Below are positions 20,983 through 33,510 of a DNA stretch of 64,000 nt, in pieces. The stretch comes from Enoplolaimus lenunculus (Eukaryota > Nematoda > Enoplea > Enoplida > Thoracostomopsidae). Each line of letters starts with the position of its first letter. The stretch's first letter is position 1. Location: contig JASANG010001730.1 in assembly GCA_030248215.1 (NCBI GenBank), positions 1 through 64,000 of the forward strand, given 5' to 3'. The position numbers and the translations under genes are program-made. A model generated the notes under the pieces. It was not told the origin of the DNA. It ran no database searches and saw nothing but the letters and a program-made list of their open reading frames with translations.

Positions 20983-23900
20983 GCTTTTGTTGCGGTACTA
21001 AAACGTACCATTTTAATTTTGAATTGTTTAAAAGTGTTCATGATAAAGACAGCAACAGGAATGTGCAACTATAATTTATGTATAACTTGTCAACGCAATG
21101 ATACGCAACGCTGTATAAACTTGCATGAAAAATACGATTTAAAACTGTAATAAATGACTTTGAAAATGCAAAGTTTTCATCGGCAACAGGATAATTGATA
21201 CGCTTTGCGAAATTAACTCGGCTCTAAACTTTAAACTTTGTTTCTGTTAGGATAAATAATAAAGCGAAATTTACTTAACGAAGCCAAAAGCACCAATTAT
21301 TTTTTACGATTGTTTGTGCTGTTTTAGGATTGGTGTATTATAGAATGTCTAAACCAACACGTCATTTTTTTACGTTTCGTGGGCTAAATTTTTGAGTTGC
21401 AATGCCGGCTATTCATTTATGTCAAGGTTACCTGAGAAAAAAGTTTTCAAAATGAAACTGATCAGTTCCTGTTTTTACTACAAAATCAACAAAATTCTAA
21501 GCCATATAAACTGCGGCTGCGATTGCACTTACACTGCCGGCATTTGATTGAAAATCCAACGTCAGTTGATACCACAGCGCGAAACAGAATTAACATCATT
21601 GATGTCTCTGAGACGATTGGTTTGCTCGGCGGATCGAAACAACAAAATCTAAAATTGAACAAAAATCATATAGTTTATTACATAGTTTTTTAAATTTTGC
21701 ACTATTTGTATACGAACCAATCTTGCAAACGTATGCATCACAGATATCAAGCATCATATATACACGAACAGCACTAGAATATGATTGAATATAGATGTAT
21801 ATATACAATACATATGTATATATATTATGTAATAGGCACAAAATCTAAGACTAACCTCATACCCGTTTTACCAAAATCACTTCCATTTTTGACTTCGACG
21901 TAATCTAAACAAGTAGGGCTGCAGAAAAATTGAAAAGGTCTTAAGAATTCTATTTCTACAAGATGACCTTTGTCGGCCTGAAATATCAATCATTAAAATA
22001 TGGTTAATGTAATAACTGAAGTAACAACAATAATTGCACAATAAAGATCAGATTGTTGAAAAAATTGAAATGATTTCGCAACACTTTTAACATTTTTGCA
22101 TTTTGAAAGCAATACCAACAAAAAGTCGTTACTTGCCACGCCTGATACGATATCTCACCGCAAGGGCGCAGCAGCTGTTCTAAATACGAGCGGACGTACT
22201 TACGCTGTGGGGCTATATAATACCGGAAGATACCTCACGAACGAAGCGCGAGCGATAAGCCACATGCAAGTTTATAAATTTGTAACATAGCGGCGTTATT
22301 GCTTAAAAATTTGCACGTTATTTTATGCCAAATTTTTTGACTTTAAAAATGGGCGACGTTGGCTATCCTTCCCCCCATTCCCGCCTGTCTGCTGTGCCAC
22401 TGCCTCACTGTGATCATCCAATTGCATTTTTGTGGAGATACGTAACCGGTTTTGTAGTATCCTGGAGACGTGATCAGTTGCCAATCGTCGCCAGCGAACA
22501 GTTGCCCACCGCACGATTCTAATCCTATTATAAAATTAAAAATAATGACCAAAGTGAAAAAGGTGTCCAAAACAAATAATTAAATATTTTTAGGCAACAA
22601 ATTACAACAGAAAACATATTTCATGAGCCGTGTATAGCGTCAATTCGTATAACGATACTGAAGCGAACACGGAAGTAAACGCCAATACCTTCGGCTTACT
22701 CGTAAGTAGCGAACGAACTCAAAAAGCTTTCGAAACTATTCCCTTTTAATTACTTTTTGCTATGAGGGGTTCATGTGGATCTATCGCCACAGCCTACAGC
22801 AACACCCCGTTCAAAGCCAAAACATTTTCAATAAAAACGACAGCTCTGACCGTTAGTTGAGATCGATATTACCAAGAGTGGATGATTTTCACAAGAGTGT
22901 GCAACTGGGTACATTCTGTACACAAAACAATGTACCCAGCGCACGTTGTATTTTCGACCTACCCCCCCCCTTATTTGGGGGGGGGAAACGTTTTTTGAAT
23001 TTTAGTTAAAGTCGCTCCGATTATATTTTAACTCTTATGTTTACTATGTAGATTAAGTGGTGACCACCCTCCCCCAAATCAGGGGGGGGGTTGAGCAAAA
23101 ATGCAACGCGTGCTGGTACACTTTGTTCCATGCACTACCGCATCAGTTGCACACTCTTCTGCAAGTGGACATCATCCACTCTTGATATTACGTAGCAAAA
23201 GAGGTATTTTATATTAATTAAAGCTTCCAGTGTTTAAATCGGAGAAGAAATATCAACAACAATTTTCATTTTGCTTCATAACACCTTTGTTAAACCAGAC
23301 AGTACCGCGGTTTGGAAGTACGAAGCCCCGACAAACCTGTGAGAGGCCGGCTTGTGAACGATCATCCACGGGTGCGGTTGTTTCCGCGAAACCGGCCACA
23401 TGACTAGCGCAACTTACAACGACATTGGTAACTCGTAAGTTAAGTGAGCGAGAAGTTAAACATGTAAGCGTGACTAATGGAATCCTCAGTTTGAATTGCC
23501 CCGAAAGCACAAATTTGGGAACTCACGATGCTCCTTAGTTTCACCGTCGATTCCCCTCAAGTTACCCGCAATTCGGGGTAAGGGGGCACAGCCGCGGCAC
23601 TGAAGCCTGACAGAGGTCCAAGATTGTTGAAAAAGGCGGTTTTTAATGCGTTCATGTTGGTAACTTAAACATACTGCAACATGACAGCGAGATATCGAAA
23701 TATAATTTAACAAACGTCATAAAAGCGTCGTCAAATCAACACCTTCAAACTTATCAGGGTCTAAACAATGATACCCTCCAAGACCATCAGGGCAAGTGCA
23801 TTGACTGCAGTCTCGAGGGTGTGGGTAACCACCGTGTTGACACTGTGCAGCGTTTGACCAATTACACAAACCTGAACGATGAAAATAAAACCATCTTAAC

Positions 23901-26900
23901 AGATATAGCTGGATTTTGAATCAACCAATGAGTTTCAAAACGTCAAATAATTATTTCCAGTTGTTAAGTCGGTCAACATGACAATTAACAAAAACAGTTA
24001 AGATTTCAAAATAATTAATTTCCGGGAACAGATTTTTTTTTTTTAGTTACTTAAATTTAAACTTTAAGACTATTTTTTCTCCTTTTTTTCAATGAGACAT
24101 TCCCCATAAAGATGGTAAAATCGGGATTTGGATAATTAATTTAAATTATTAAGTTTATATCTATATGATTTTGTTATATAAATTTTTATTGTTATATTTT
24201 ATAAAGATTAAATTTTTTTATTTTAAATTTATGCATTGTTTAGTGTTTTTTTTGTTGTTTTTTTTAGGATTGTAAATATGATACGATTATTTTAAATAGT
24301 TTTTTTAATATTTTAAAATGACAACAATTCATATATTATAATTTTAATAATTATATACTCAGTTAAGATTTCAAAATAATTAATTTCCGGAGACAAAAGT
24401 TCTTTTTAAATTAGCTGAAATTTAAACTTTAAGACGAAATTCTTGTCCTTGTGTTCAATGAGACATAAGTTGCCATCCTACCTATCTATTGACAAATTTT
24501 ACCGTACATAGTAGGGCCTACAGTTGGACAGTAAACCTGATAAGTATAAGCTTTCAAGTCACCAAGTTCCCATGCTGCAGACCCGTAGCCAACTCATCTT
24601 GCTAGGTGGAAGGCTAACATTTTGAGGAGGGGCATGCAAGAGTTTTCGATGGCTGGCAAGCAAAGTTGAAAAGTTCCTAAAGAGAGCCAAAATTTTTCCA
24701 GGGGGGGTTGAGAGTGCTCTCGTCGCCCTCTGATTACGAGGGCCGCCAGGTTCTCTCTATCAAATCAGTGAACAGGCCCTTGTAATTTAACTTTGGTCCG
24801 CGGTCGCTTCTGCAGTTTAAACGAAGAGATAAACTTTCCGTCATCGTTTTACAATCAATTTTTCACGACTAAAACCATAATAGTAAATATTTTAGAAAAA
24901 TTTGGATTTTATATTCGCGTTTTTTAACAATTAAAACTAAAATTGCACAAAGTATCTAGTGTTTAAAAAACTATTGCAAACCTGAGCAATAATATTTGTT
25001 TATAACTTGGACATCGTAAAATGTAGGCAATTCACGTTGACCAATCGTTGACTGATAACCAGATTTAATTGTTTCGATCGTATATTTTCCACGAACGCCT
25101 TTGAACGCCTGAAAAGCACAGCTCTAAATCGCTATTCACAGGTACAAGTTTTTGCAGCGAGACGTCGAAACCGTAACTTATCGGTACAAGTTCTAAACAA
25201 AAGTTGTACCGCAAGTTGCAGCTAATTGTTTTTGTAGCAAAAACTCGCTAGTGTGAAGATCGGGAGTTACTGACTGTGAACCAAGTTTTGGTTCATGCAA
25301 ATTCCACAATGTCATACGTACACCAGATGACTTTTGACGGTGGCTTCAGTGTGCAGCTTACTGAAACTTTTTGGCTTCAGTGTTCATCACTCTACTGACT
25401 CGGAAATTGCATTATGTATTTGTCATGTATTTAAAATTTTAAATTTTTTGGACATAATGTGCGTTTAAATGACTGACTTTGTGACATTCAGCACTGCTTG
25501 CTTTATTGTCCAAATGTTCAAACATATATCAGCAGCAGATCCAGCAAAACACAAAAAATTTTTGAGTGTTCAGCATATTTTTTCCATAAAAATTATAACA
25601 AGCGTCCCATAGCAACACGAACGGTTAAAAACTACAAATCTGAGTTTTACGGCATCAAAAATTCTATTAAAATAATGTTCGCCGAAGCTGAATTGTCAGA
25701 TTGCCTGAACGACAATTGCACAAGCAACAATTGTTCAAATATATCACTTTATCAGACCAACGATTTAGTTACTGATAGCTGTGCAGAAAAAATAGACAAG
25801 TTATAAAAGCATAATATCATGATGCAACTGGTATCTTTTTTCGATAACAATCGATTGATGTCCGGTTTTACTAGGTAAATAACGGATATTATTTGGCTGC
25901 ACTAAACCATCGCAATAAATATGGATCATATGGGTCAAACATTCTACGACCCATGACCATTAACCAACTTCCAGCTTTGCGATAGTGCCCCTTTTTGCCG
26001 ATACTGTATGAATGTAAGGCTATAACGATCGGAGGCCTTCATGTTAGTTAAGCACTCGAGTCATGCTCGGAATTCAAATACTGCCGTCCTATGCCTTGCG
26101 GACGCAGATGGTTGAAAATATGAACCACATGAAACTCCAAATCGAAGTTTTGAGACACGGCGTTATTAGTCAGTGAACTTGTGCATACAGTTGTGCAATC
26201 GTAGCTCGTTCAGGCAATTATATGGCAATTTTCGTTTGCGCCATTATCGTTTTCTGCTGCGACATGCAATGAATTAAAGATTTGAATAATTTTTGTTACT
26301 AAATACTAAGTAAGTATTTAAATAATGTGACAAACTGTTTCACCTTTGGTCCGTAATGCATCACAGATCCCAAATCGTACGGTACATTCAAGTCAAGCAT
26401 ATCGTTTGGACTACGCGTAAGAAAATTTGACAGATAAATCGGTACGACGTTTTCAGCAATGACGCGAATGTGTTCAGCAGCTTCTGGTCTGGACTGTTCG
26501 TGCCACATTCCTAAAGCGTGCGCAATTTCATGGGTGATCACACCAACCTGAAACAAAAATCTATTCCATGGCAAAAGTCTTAAAAGGATAGATCGTTTAA
26601 AATGAAGGTGACACTCAATTGTGCGCAACAACACAACTATAATTATGATGTGATGGCTGTTAAATCAATAGCTTGCAATCGTTAAAGCAACACGTCAGCT
26701 TATATCAAATTCTAGCAATCATTACATTCACGTTGAAAAGATTATTAGAGAGTAATACTTTGTTGCATCCACGTCCTATGCTAATCGATTGGCCATTTCT
26801 TTGATTCGGAGCGTATCCAATCATGGAATAGCATCTAAAAAATTAAACAATTTCATCAAACGGTAATATGACCAAAAGAAAACCCAAACGAACTGTGAAA

Positions 26901-29900
26901 ACGAAACAACGTTTTATGAATTGACCGGAGTAAGCTGTGATTAACGAGCTAAAATTATCATCATAGTTTCATTTTTAAAGTTATCACCAATTTATACAGA
27001 CTTGTTAAATTAAACAAATGTTACCCGTGGCCTCTAAAAAATCGTAACACGTGATTATTTCGTGGAGCAGTTTTATGATATTTGAAGTTAATACAAGTAT
27101 TGTCATGCCAAAATTGAGCCGCGTTGTGTATATTGTTTATTCTTGATTTACCTAAAAATGCCGAAATAAAACTAAGTCAATAAACAGAAAAATATACGCC
27201 CGGCTTCAACAATTACAAACTAGTTGTAAGCTTAAGCCTAAGCCTAATTAATAATTTACATTAAATATGACATATCGCGCGAACAAGCTACATTTTGTCT
27301 AAAAACCAAATATAGTCACCGCGAGCAGAACAACCTACAGCAGTTTCATCTGTTGGTTTGCACAGGTTTTGATATTTAACTGAATTTTTAATCCTGTGAT
27401 CTATGCCAAAAGCCATCCTAAATCTGCAATGATTGAAAGTTCTTTTAGCATGTTGCTAAATTTAAGTCGATTTAGAAACAACTATTTTTGCCGCCATATC
27501 GCAGGGGCTAAACTGATTTTCAAACATTGACATTACTAAGCACAGCTCATGCAATGCATTCTATCAGAAGGAGTCAGCCATTTATATTTTTTACGATATA
27601 TTTCTTCACATTTCGCAATGTTAGCATATGATCAACGCAAAAACGATTGTTTGCATAGTTCATTCTGACGACTGTGGTTGAGCAAAACACATTTATAAAT
27701 GATTTACAGCAAGTTTGGCCAAATCCAGTAAAACTTGTGCGCTCGTTGGAAAGCTTTTCATGTTCTGTTACTAACCGTTGGCACGTTTACTTATTTATAG
27801 ATCAGTGCTATAAACTAAGGGAGTTGTCTAATGCCTATGATAATTTATGATTCAAACTTCATGCTTTCCTCGGCGTCTCATCTAGAAAGTATTATAGAAT
27901 GGACATTTTTGAGTGCTATTGTAAATTTTCTCTCCGCCCGTCTGAAAACTAACCATAGGTACGACCTTTAGTAATTGAAGCTACCAGCAATGCTTTAACA
28001 GATGGCGAAAACTGCAGTCGTGCGAGTACCAAGGTGCTACTGGGCTGAGTTACCTGAGCAGAGGTGCAACAGTACACACACCTCTTTTGGTTGGACTTAG
28101 CACTCAAGTCTGGTTGATAAAGTAATTGCGGCTGATCTTATATTGCATGCATACACTCGACAAAAGTTTTTTTGACTGCTTCCAGGGTTCAACCGGAGGT
28201 TAAAAATACCGGAACCGGAGAAAATTTTTTTACAGGAGCTGAAGCGAGATGTGAAACGAAATCAAACAATAAAAATAGCTATTACTTTTCTAATTTTAGC
28301 AAATATCTATAAAATTGTTTTCAAGCATTTTAGTTTTGGTTTATTTTTCAAGGAATTAGGAGGAGGTAGATTATCTTCCCGAGCCGGCGGTAAATCTAAC
28401 GGTGAAAAAACTTTATTTGAGAATTTACAATACAACATATTAATCACAAGCGTTCTTTTGTGTTCATAACACATATTTCTTTATAATGATTGCCGCGAGC
28501 GAAAACAAAGCCACCGCCCGACGGCGGTGACAAAAATCAACCACACAACATAATTATGTAGTCGCAAACAGTTTTGCTCAAGTAACATTTTCAATGGAAA
28601 CGGCGGTGGCAACACGGAAAAACAAAAGAAACAAACAAATGCATCAAAGAGTGAATGAGTTATATCGGTGACTCTGACAGCAGCTGATTCAAAAGCGATG
28701 ACAACCAAATACACTGGAGCGCAATATGTAATACTTTCGGAAACTTGGCGGGCAAAGCGAGTGAGAAGCCAAACGAACTATTAATAATTTGTAAGGCAGG
28801 GACTTCACTATTTTTATTGAATTTACCATATTATGGTGCACAAAATTTTCTGAATTGAAAAATGGGAGATATCCCCCTTGCTCATCAAAGTGCTGCACCA
28901 CTAAACACAAAACCTAAGTTGAACCTATTAAATAATGTTTTGCTCCCTAAAACTGATTGTCAGGTCCGTAGCGCGGCTAAACATTTTTCAGGAGTGACAT
29001 GCAACAGTTATCGCTGCCTTACAAGGAACGTGGAAATTTTTTTGGATTAGGCTAAATTCTTTTAGCCCGGCTGAGCTCCAAGCGTTGCCTCATTGGTTGC
29101 GAGCGCGCTAATAATCGCCGGTTTCTAGGAAATCGTATATATTTGCCTCGGTAGACTCGCTGAATCTCAACGTTATCGGCTTGGATTTTCTTACGTTCGA
29201 AGTTTCCATGTCCTTAAAACGATTGCACAGTTCTAGGTTTACCAAGACATTATAGAAGTGCCAAAATTTCGAATTTTTATTACAATTAAAACACTAAAAT
29301 TATGGAATGTCTTCACTCATTCACCGAAACACCTACCCATTCTTGGCGATAACACATAGTCGATCGTGGTTTGTGGCCATTTCGCTGCAAAACTATTGAT
29401 CAGTTTACGCTTTCGACGCCTTTTACGCGCAACTGAATCACTTAGGTCCAGTTTGTTATCAGGGAGCGTGCTGTGATCCAGCAAAATAGGCCGTGCTTGG
29501 TTAGGAGTTAACAAAATATCGCCTAAAACAAATAAAATATCAAAGACAATAAAGTTGGAGGTTACTGGGTTCTGAGATTCGTCTCGAGTTCTGCTCGGAC
29601 TAAGGGTTGCGCTATATTTTGAACGCACGAGTTTATGCGGTGGCGCTTCCGGTGTGCTCTATTACTAGTGATACTAGCACGATGGATATGCACCAAGAAG
29701 TAATTTATATGTACGAATAGCCTTGCAATTCGAATTAATCCACCATCATTGCCTGAGCAGATAATTTATAGCTTGTACTTGATATTTATTGCAGTAATTT
29801 TCAGTTGAAGTGTTTAAGGTTATGGCGAACTTTGCGAGCGGTTTAGGATAGACTAGACATAGTTCCAGGACATAGTTGGCATCGGGTAAACGCGCTGAAT

Positions 29901-32120
29901 TATTGCTCTGATTCTAACGAGTATGCTTGAGTAATATGTACACAGCAAGCAACAGCAGATCATACAGATCAGTGCCGAGACCAGTGACTCATATCGACCC
30001 AGCACAAAACCGTTAAAATTTAAACCTGTGACCAGGAACCGTTGACCTGCTTCCAACTCTGGACTAGCAAATCTATTGCCATATTTTATCAAATGAGACT
30101 CAATACACTTCTTCTGGTCCCTCAGTCTACGAAACTCGCTCTGACAGCGTCGGGACTTTGCAACAACTTTGCTTAGATTTGCTACATCGCAAATACTCAT
30201 AAATTTATCGTTTGAAAACCTATTTCTAACTGATGATACCTTCGAATAACACGGACGAATCATCTTCTACCAGCGGCATATCGTTTTGCATAGCAATATT
30301 TGGCATAACTTTAGCTGCCATTGCAGAATAGTGTGTTTTCATTATGATATCCGGCGGAACCTTAAATTGTAAACTAAAGCATTTATAAGCAATGCGTTTC
30401 ATTAGATAATTACCACGTTCACTTCGGCAAGTGAGAAATTGTTTAACGCTCACTGTGCCGAAGCAGAGCTGCAAGCAACCCGCGGGCACCCGCGGGTAAA
30501 GTTTCAAAACGTGGGTAAAAATTTGTAGTTCCTTACCCTCCTAAAGTTTTCGTAAAAACGGCAAACAGTGGTCTAAAGTACATTGGCTAGTATCCCTTGC
30601 AAATAATGCAGGTTACTAAAATTATGGTTCTGGATGAATTAGGCCCATGCAAGCAGGATTACTTTTCACATACGTTTGAACAGAAATTTTTGGAGTACAG
30701 CTTATCATATAACATTTGGAGGCATTCATCTTTGTTCCTAAAGCGTCTATATTTCACTTTGGTTGACGCGATATGTTCAGAGGTTTTCTGAATGAAATCT
30801 TAACACAAGTGCGACGAAGCCATTAACGGTTTGGTTCACTGATCACGACCGCCCATCTGCAAACAACCTAGGTTTACCGGTAATAGGTGTAATGTGCAAT
30901 ATTATCCAGTATTATATTTTTTATTGAATGGTTTGTTTTGAAAGTTACTAAAAAGAGTTGTTTGTAACGTAAATTGACTGACTAACATCTACTCTAAAAA
31001 TTTAACAGTCGTATTGAACATAGAAAAAATAAGGGTGGGTAACGGCGGTTAGTCGGTAAAGAAATTTTGCGCGGGTAAAACCGCGGTTAAAAAATAAAAT
31101 TTCCGCGGGTAAAACGTAACGCGGGTAATAATCGTTACCCGCTTACATATCTGAGCCGAAGGCAAATTTGAGTTTGTTAATCGAGCGCCAACACGATGAC
31201 TTTTGAATTATTGTATGGATGAACATAAGACCAAGTGTAATGAAGTATTAGTGGAGTTTAAAATGGTATCAGATTTTGATATCAGGTCCACATAAGAGGC
31301 GCCTTGTCCTAAAAGTCGAAGTCCCATATGTGGCCGGGCGGGTGCAACCGGAAGTTAAAAATAGCGGAACCGGAGGTCAACAAAATTTGTCGGGGCCCGA
31401 ACCGGAGATGAAGCCAGAAGTAAGTCGAAATTAGATAGTTATGATGTTTAATTCGTTAATTTTAGCAAATATCTGTAAGGTGTTGCTAAATATTTTGGTT
31501 TTACGCTTATTTTTACGAAGTTTCGGCAATCCGGCAAAAATTTTATACGAGCCGGAAGTCGATTTTACTCCGTGCGAAAAGTGATTAAAGATGTCGAAGT
31601 GCAAACACGTGGAACTCAAACAGCGAGGGTATTAAGAAATGCACCCAAATTTGGAAAAAACTTATGCCGCATCGTAAACTGTTTATACAGTAGATAATAT
31701 CTCACAATGAGTGGGCGAAACAAAAGCAAGACCGATTAAAGAGTAGGTTTTTAGCCTTTTAAGCGGACTCTGGTGAAAGTTAAGGTTGCAACTTCGTGAG
31801 AAAGGAAATCGAGGATGCACTTAATCGCTGATCGAATATTATTTCTGTATTAATATTAAAGAATTCGTAGGAAACTTTTGCTTGCTCCCATCAGGAATCT
31901 TTTTGTCTTTCCGACTAAGAATTCCTAGTAGTAGGCCTTATAAATGTATAATTATGAGTAAAATATATCTTACATTAATATTTGATTTTCTGCGGCGACC
32001 AAAATAGTGGTTAGCAGTTGCCTGGGACAGATTCATTAGTGCATACTGCAAAAATTGCAATTCAACACTGGTCAAATGTGTATTCTGGGTTATTTCGCGT
32101 GTAAGCGTCATCATAGTTAC
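17517..32120 (-). CDS. Secreted astacin metalloprotease with EGF, CUB, polyQ linker and TSP1 modules (both ends incomplete)
   Basis: Exons in coding order: 32120-31974 (tentative), 30360-30240, 29522-29333, 27423-27292, 26834-26732, 26547-26344, 25108-24982, 23871-23743, 22518-22409, 21977-21856, 21648-21533, 20997-20719, 20034-19869, 17723-17517; every phase joins. The prodomain ends SSVLFEGDILLTPNQAR. A furin-like RKRRRKRK precedes KWPQTTIDYVLSP, the start of the protease. Zinc site HEIAHALGMWHEQSRP and Met-turn SVMHY are intact, and the domain ends VINKYYC. EGF: CQHGGYPHPRDCSQCTCP. CUB: SCGGQLFAGDDWQLITSPGY through LDYVEVKNG to FCCFDPP and GFSIKC. TSP1: SWSSWSDWSDCSKECGACG, then SWGTWGTWNPC. 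The order matches nematode NAS-type astacins more than BMP1/tolloid. The signal peptide exon and the final exon after phase-2 17517 were not found. Donor 29337 is an alternative to 29333 but breaks phase. Confidence 0.85.
18615..19634. repeat. 203-bp satellite, five units
   Basis: Repeat landmarks (GCGTTGTCTAGGCCACATGC) recur at 18818, 19021, 19224 and 19427, and the array ends at 19630, so the period is exactly 203. Copies differ by only a few bases, so expansion is recent. Each unit contains GACTCTTAATTAGGGATACA and TTCCGGTCACTACAGTAGCT. These resemble the right part of the DNA element at 62998-63670, suggesting the satellite grew from a transposon end. It lies in the intron between the two TSP1 exons of the astacin gene. 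Confidence 0.9.
20719..20997 (-). CDS. Polyglutamine linker exon of the astacin gene
   Basis: This 279-nt exon is phase 1 at both ends and bridges the CUB exon and first TSP1 exon. Without it the direct join makes a TGA. Acceptor CGTTTTAG at 20998, donor ACAG|GTATTT at 20718. It reads Leu-Pro-Gln-Gln-Lys, then 23 uninterrupted CAA glutamine codons, then 65 further residues, ending FRLITG into APLLSPND. The exon stays open throughout. The other two minus-strand readings of the same tract (poly-Thr, poly-Asn) do not satisfy the phases. Confidence 0.7.
20915..20983. repeat. (TTG)23 microsatellite
   Basis: Twenty-three perfect TTG units on the plus strand, CAA on the minus strand. By exon phase it appears to be coding (polyglutamine) rather than intronic. 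Confidence 0.95.
22866..23190. repeat. MITE, ACCAAGAGTG family, copy 2
   Basis: The ends ATATTACCAAGAGTGGATGA and TCATCCACTCTTGATATTA are near-perfect inverted repeats. The second layer (AGAGTGTGCAACTGGGTACA and the inverse GTTGCACACTCTTCTG), and runs of C and G around 22966-22990 and 23070-23095 are also mirrored. It lies in the CUB-EGF intron of the astacin gene. Confidence 0.7.
23996..24470. other. Very AT-rich intronic stretch with an internal direct repeat
   Basis: Low-complexity T/A-rich sequence. AGATTTCAAAATAATTAATT at about 24001 is repeated at about 24366, each time followed by TCCGG, a T-run and AAATTTAAACTTTAAGAC, so a segment of some 80 bases is duplicated about 365 bases apart. 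No coding content is seen. Confidence 0.5.
24580..24760. repeat. Dispersed repeat, CCGTAGCCAACTCA family, copy 2
   Basis: ACCCGTAGCCAACTCATCTT, GAGGAGGGGCATGCAAG, AAAATTTTTCCAGGGGG occur in the same order as at 14536-14705 and 60942-61110. Confidence 0.6.
25297..25395. repeat. Fragment related to the CACTGAAGCC MITE
   Basis: AATTCCACAATGTCATACGT, GATGACTTTTGACGG, then GTGGCTTCAGTGTGCAGC and TTTTTGGCTTCAGTGTTCAT match the end and the internal units of the element at 13853-14341. It is about one-fifth of that length. Confidence 0.5.
28184..28410. repeat. GGGTGCAACCGGA-family element, copy 1
   Basis: GGGTTCAACCGGAGG, AAATACCGGAACCGGAG, GAGATGTGAAACGAAAT, TTAGCAAATATCTATAAA and a GCCGGCGG end appear in the same order as in the copies at 31338-31575, 36041-36345 and 39008-39245. 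Confidence 0.6.
31028..31145. repeat. CCGCGGGTAAA-type repeat cluster
   Basis: The motif GCGGGTAAAACCGCGG and its variants (CGCGGGTAAAACGT, CGCGGGTAATAATCG) repeat with GGGTAACGG and GTTACCCGC ends. A related short piece (ACCCGCGGGTAAAG) lies at about 30486-30500, beside the astacin prodomain exon. It appears to be a small foldback element. Confidence 0.45.
31338..31575. repeat. GGGTGCAACCGGA-family element, copy 2
   Basis: It starts GCGGGTGCAACCGGAAG and holds TTAGCAAATATCTGTAAGG and TTTTACGCTTATTTTTACG, as in the other copies. It lies in the intron upstream of the astacin prodomain. Confidence 0.6.
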
Positions 32121-32872
32121 CTGCAAATAGAATGGTATAGCTGAAATTTCACGCATTGTAAAAGTAGAAACAAGAAATAAATTGTAATCACATAGCTATT
32201 TCAACAAATTTCATATGGTTTTGACTTGGTTAACGAAGAGTTTTCGTATTATTAACGTACGTAATTTATGAAGTTCCTTAATTTAGAACCTAAATTCACC
32301 TATTATTCGTGACTACTTATTTACCGCAATGTTTTTAATTTTTAACCAAAAATGGTTACATAGGTACCAAGAGAAAAGTATTAACCCTTTCTCACATGAA
32401 TATTTTCTATTTTCCCTGAGACCTACTTTTATGCTAGGATTCGAACTCCAGTGACTGGAGTGGGAGGCGTATACCATCACCACTCAGCAATAGGAGCTTG
32501 ACGCTCGAGCCCGAGGGGGCTCTCACGTCTTGTGGTGATTTATTAATATGTATACGTGTTGCAATTGTTAATCATGGTGCGATCTATATTATTTAACATA
32601 TATACACTGCGCTGAGTTGCCTATAGGCAACTGTATGTGAGAAGAGGTTGATAAACCCGTTGAATTATGTTGTTAATGGAATCTACAATATACCTATATT
32701 TACAGCACATCTGTGGGCCGCGTAAAGTTTTTGTGACATCGATATATACCTTGACAGCAACATACCACTGCCGTCTTTAAGACATTAATATTCCGAGTGT
32801 AGTGAACCCGCGCCCGTATTCATTGTTTACCTCCAAAATTTTTCTAGAGGCTTAGGTATATTAGTAACTTAC

Positions 32873-33006
32873 CTTTTTGACAACCACGCAAACCAATAAG
32901 TGCAAAAGAATACAAAAGCTGCTGATAGGATATCGGCTGTGTATTAAGATCATTTTGTTTAAGACGCCATAACTTAATAATATTATCCATGTACCACCCC
33001 CAATTC
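32873..33006 (-). CDS. Candidate minus-strand exon, unassigned
   Basis: An open stretch bounded by acceptor ATATATTTAG and donor GTAAGT (phase 2 to phase 1) encodes NWGWYMDNIIKLW followed by QPISYQQLLYSFALIGLRGC. It lies upstream of the astacin exons on the same strand, but its exit phase does not match the next tentative exon (32120), so an extra exon would be needed. It is not recognised. It could be a 5' exon of the astacin gene, part of another gene, or chance. Confidence 0.3.
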
Positions 33007-33510
33007 CTAAATATATAAAAACCAATCAACGGAATCAAACGTACATGGTCGATTCTGCAACATTTTACAATCATTGGTACTTTAAGCAATAAGTATTAAT
33101 AGCGAACATGTGGTATTGTGTCTTTTTCATTTCCGAATATTTTTCCTATTCCGTATTCTATGCCAATATACAGCCTTAACGTTTTATACCATTATCCACG
33201 CAAAGAGACTACTGCGGATTAAATTCTTAAATATAAGCCACCAATACCCATATACTTACAAATGGCACACACTAAAATCATTGAAAAAATTCTAAAGTGT
33301 CCAAGAAAACTTAAATTCCTATTTTCAAGACGTATATTTTACTTTAAAATTGAATTTAAAATTGTGATTGTTTTGCTGAACAAATTTTTGATATTCATCA
33401 TTTATCATCAAATTACAGACAAAATTACCACACTTATTCCAATGCGTTCTTCAGTAAAACTTAACTATAGTACATGAGTGCCACAAATGAGAATATTTTA
33501 AATAAAAAAT

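Noticed and set aside
23253-23713. Minus-strand frames between the EGF and CUB exons of the astacin gene
   Set aside because: The EGF exon (ending 23743, phase 1) joins directly to the CUB exon (starting 22518) and gives the expected start of a CUB domain. The frames show no domain.
26020-26110. 5S-rRNA-like string (TTAGTTAAGCACTCGAGTCA)
   Set aside because: Only the short GTTAAGCA-like motif matches; the flanks do not follow the 5S sequence or fold.
29853-30263. 136-codon minus-strand frame with a hydrophobic segment
   Set aside because: It overlaps the prodomain exon in another frame and continues into the intron past a good donor at 30239. There is no domain and no matching splice context.
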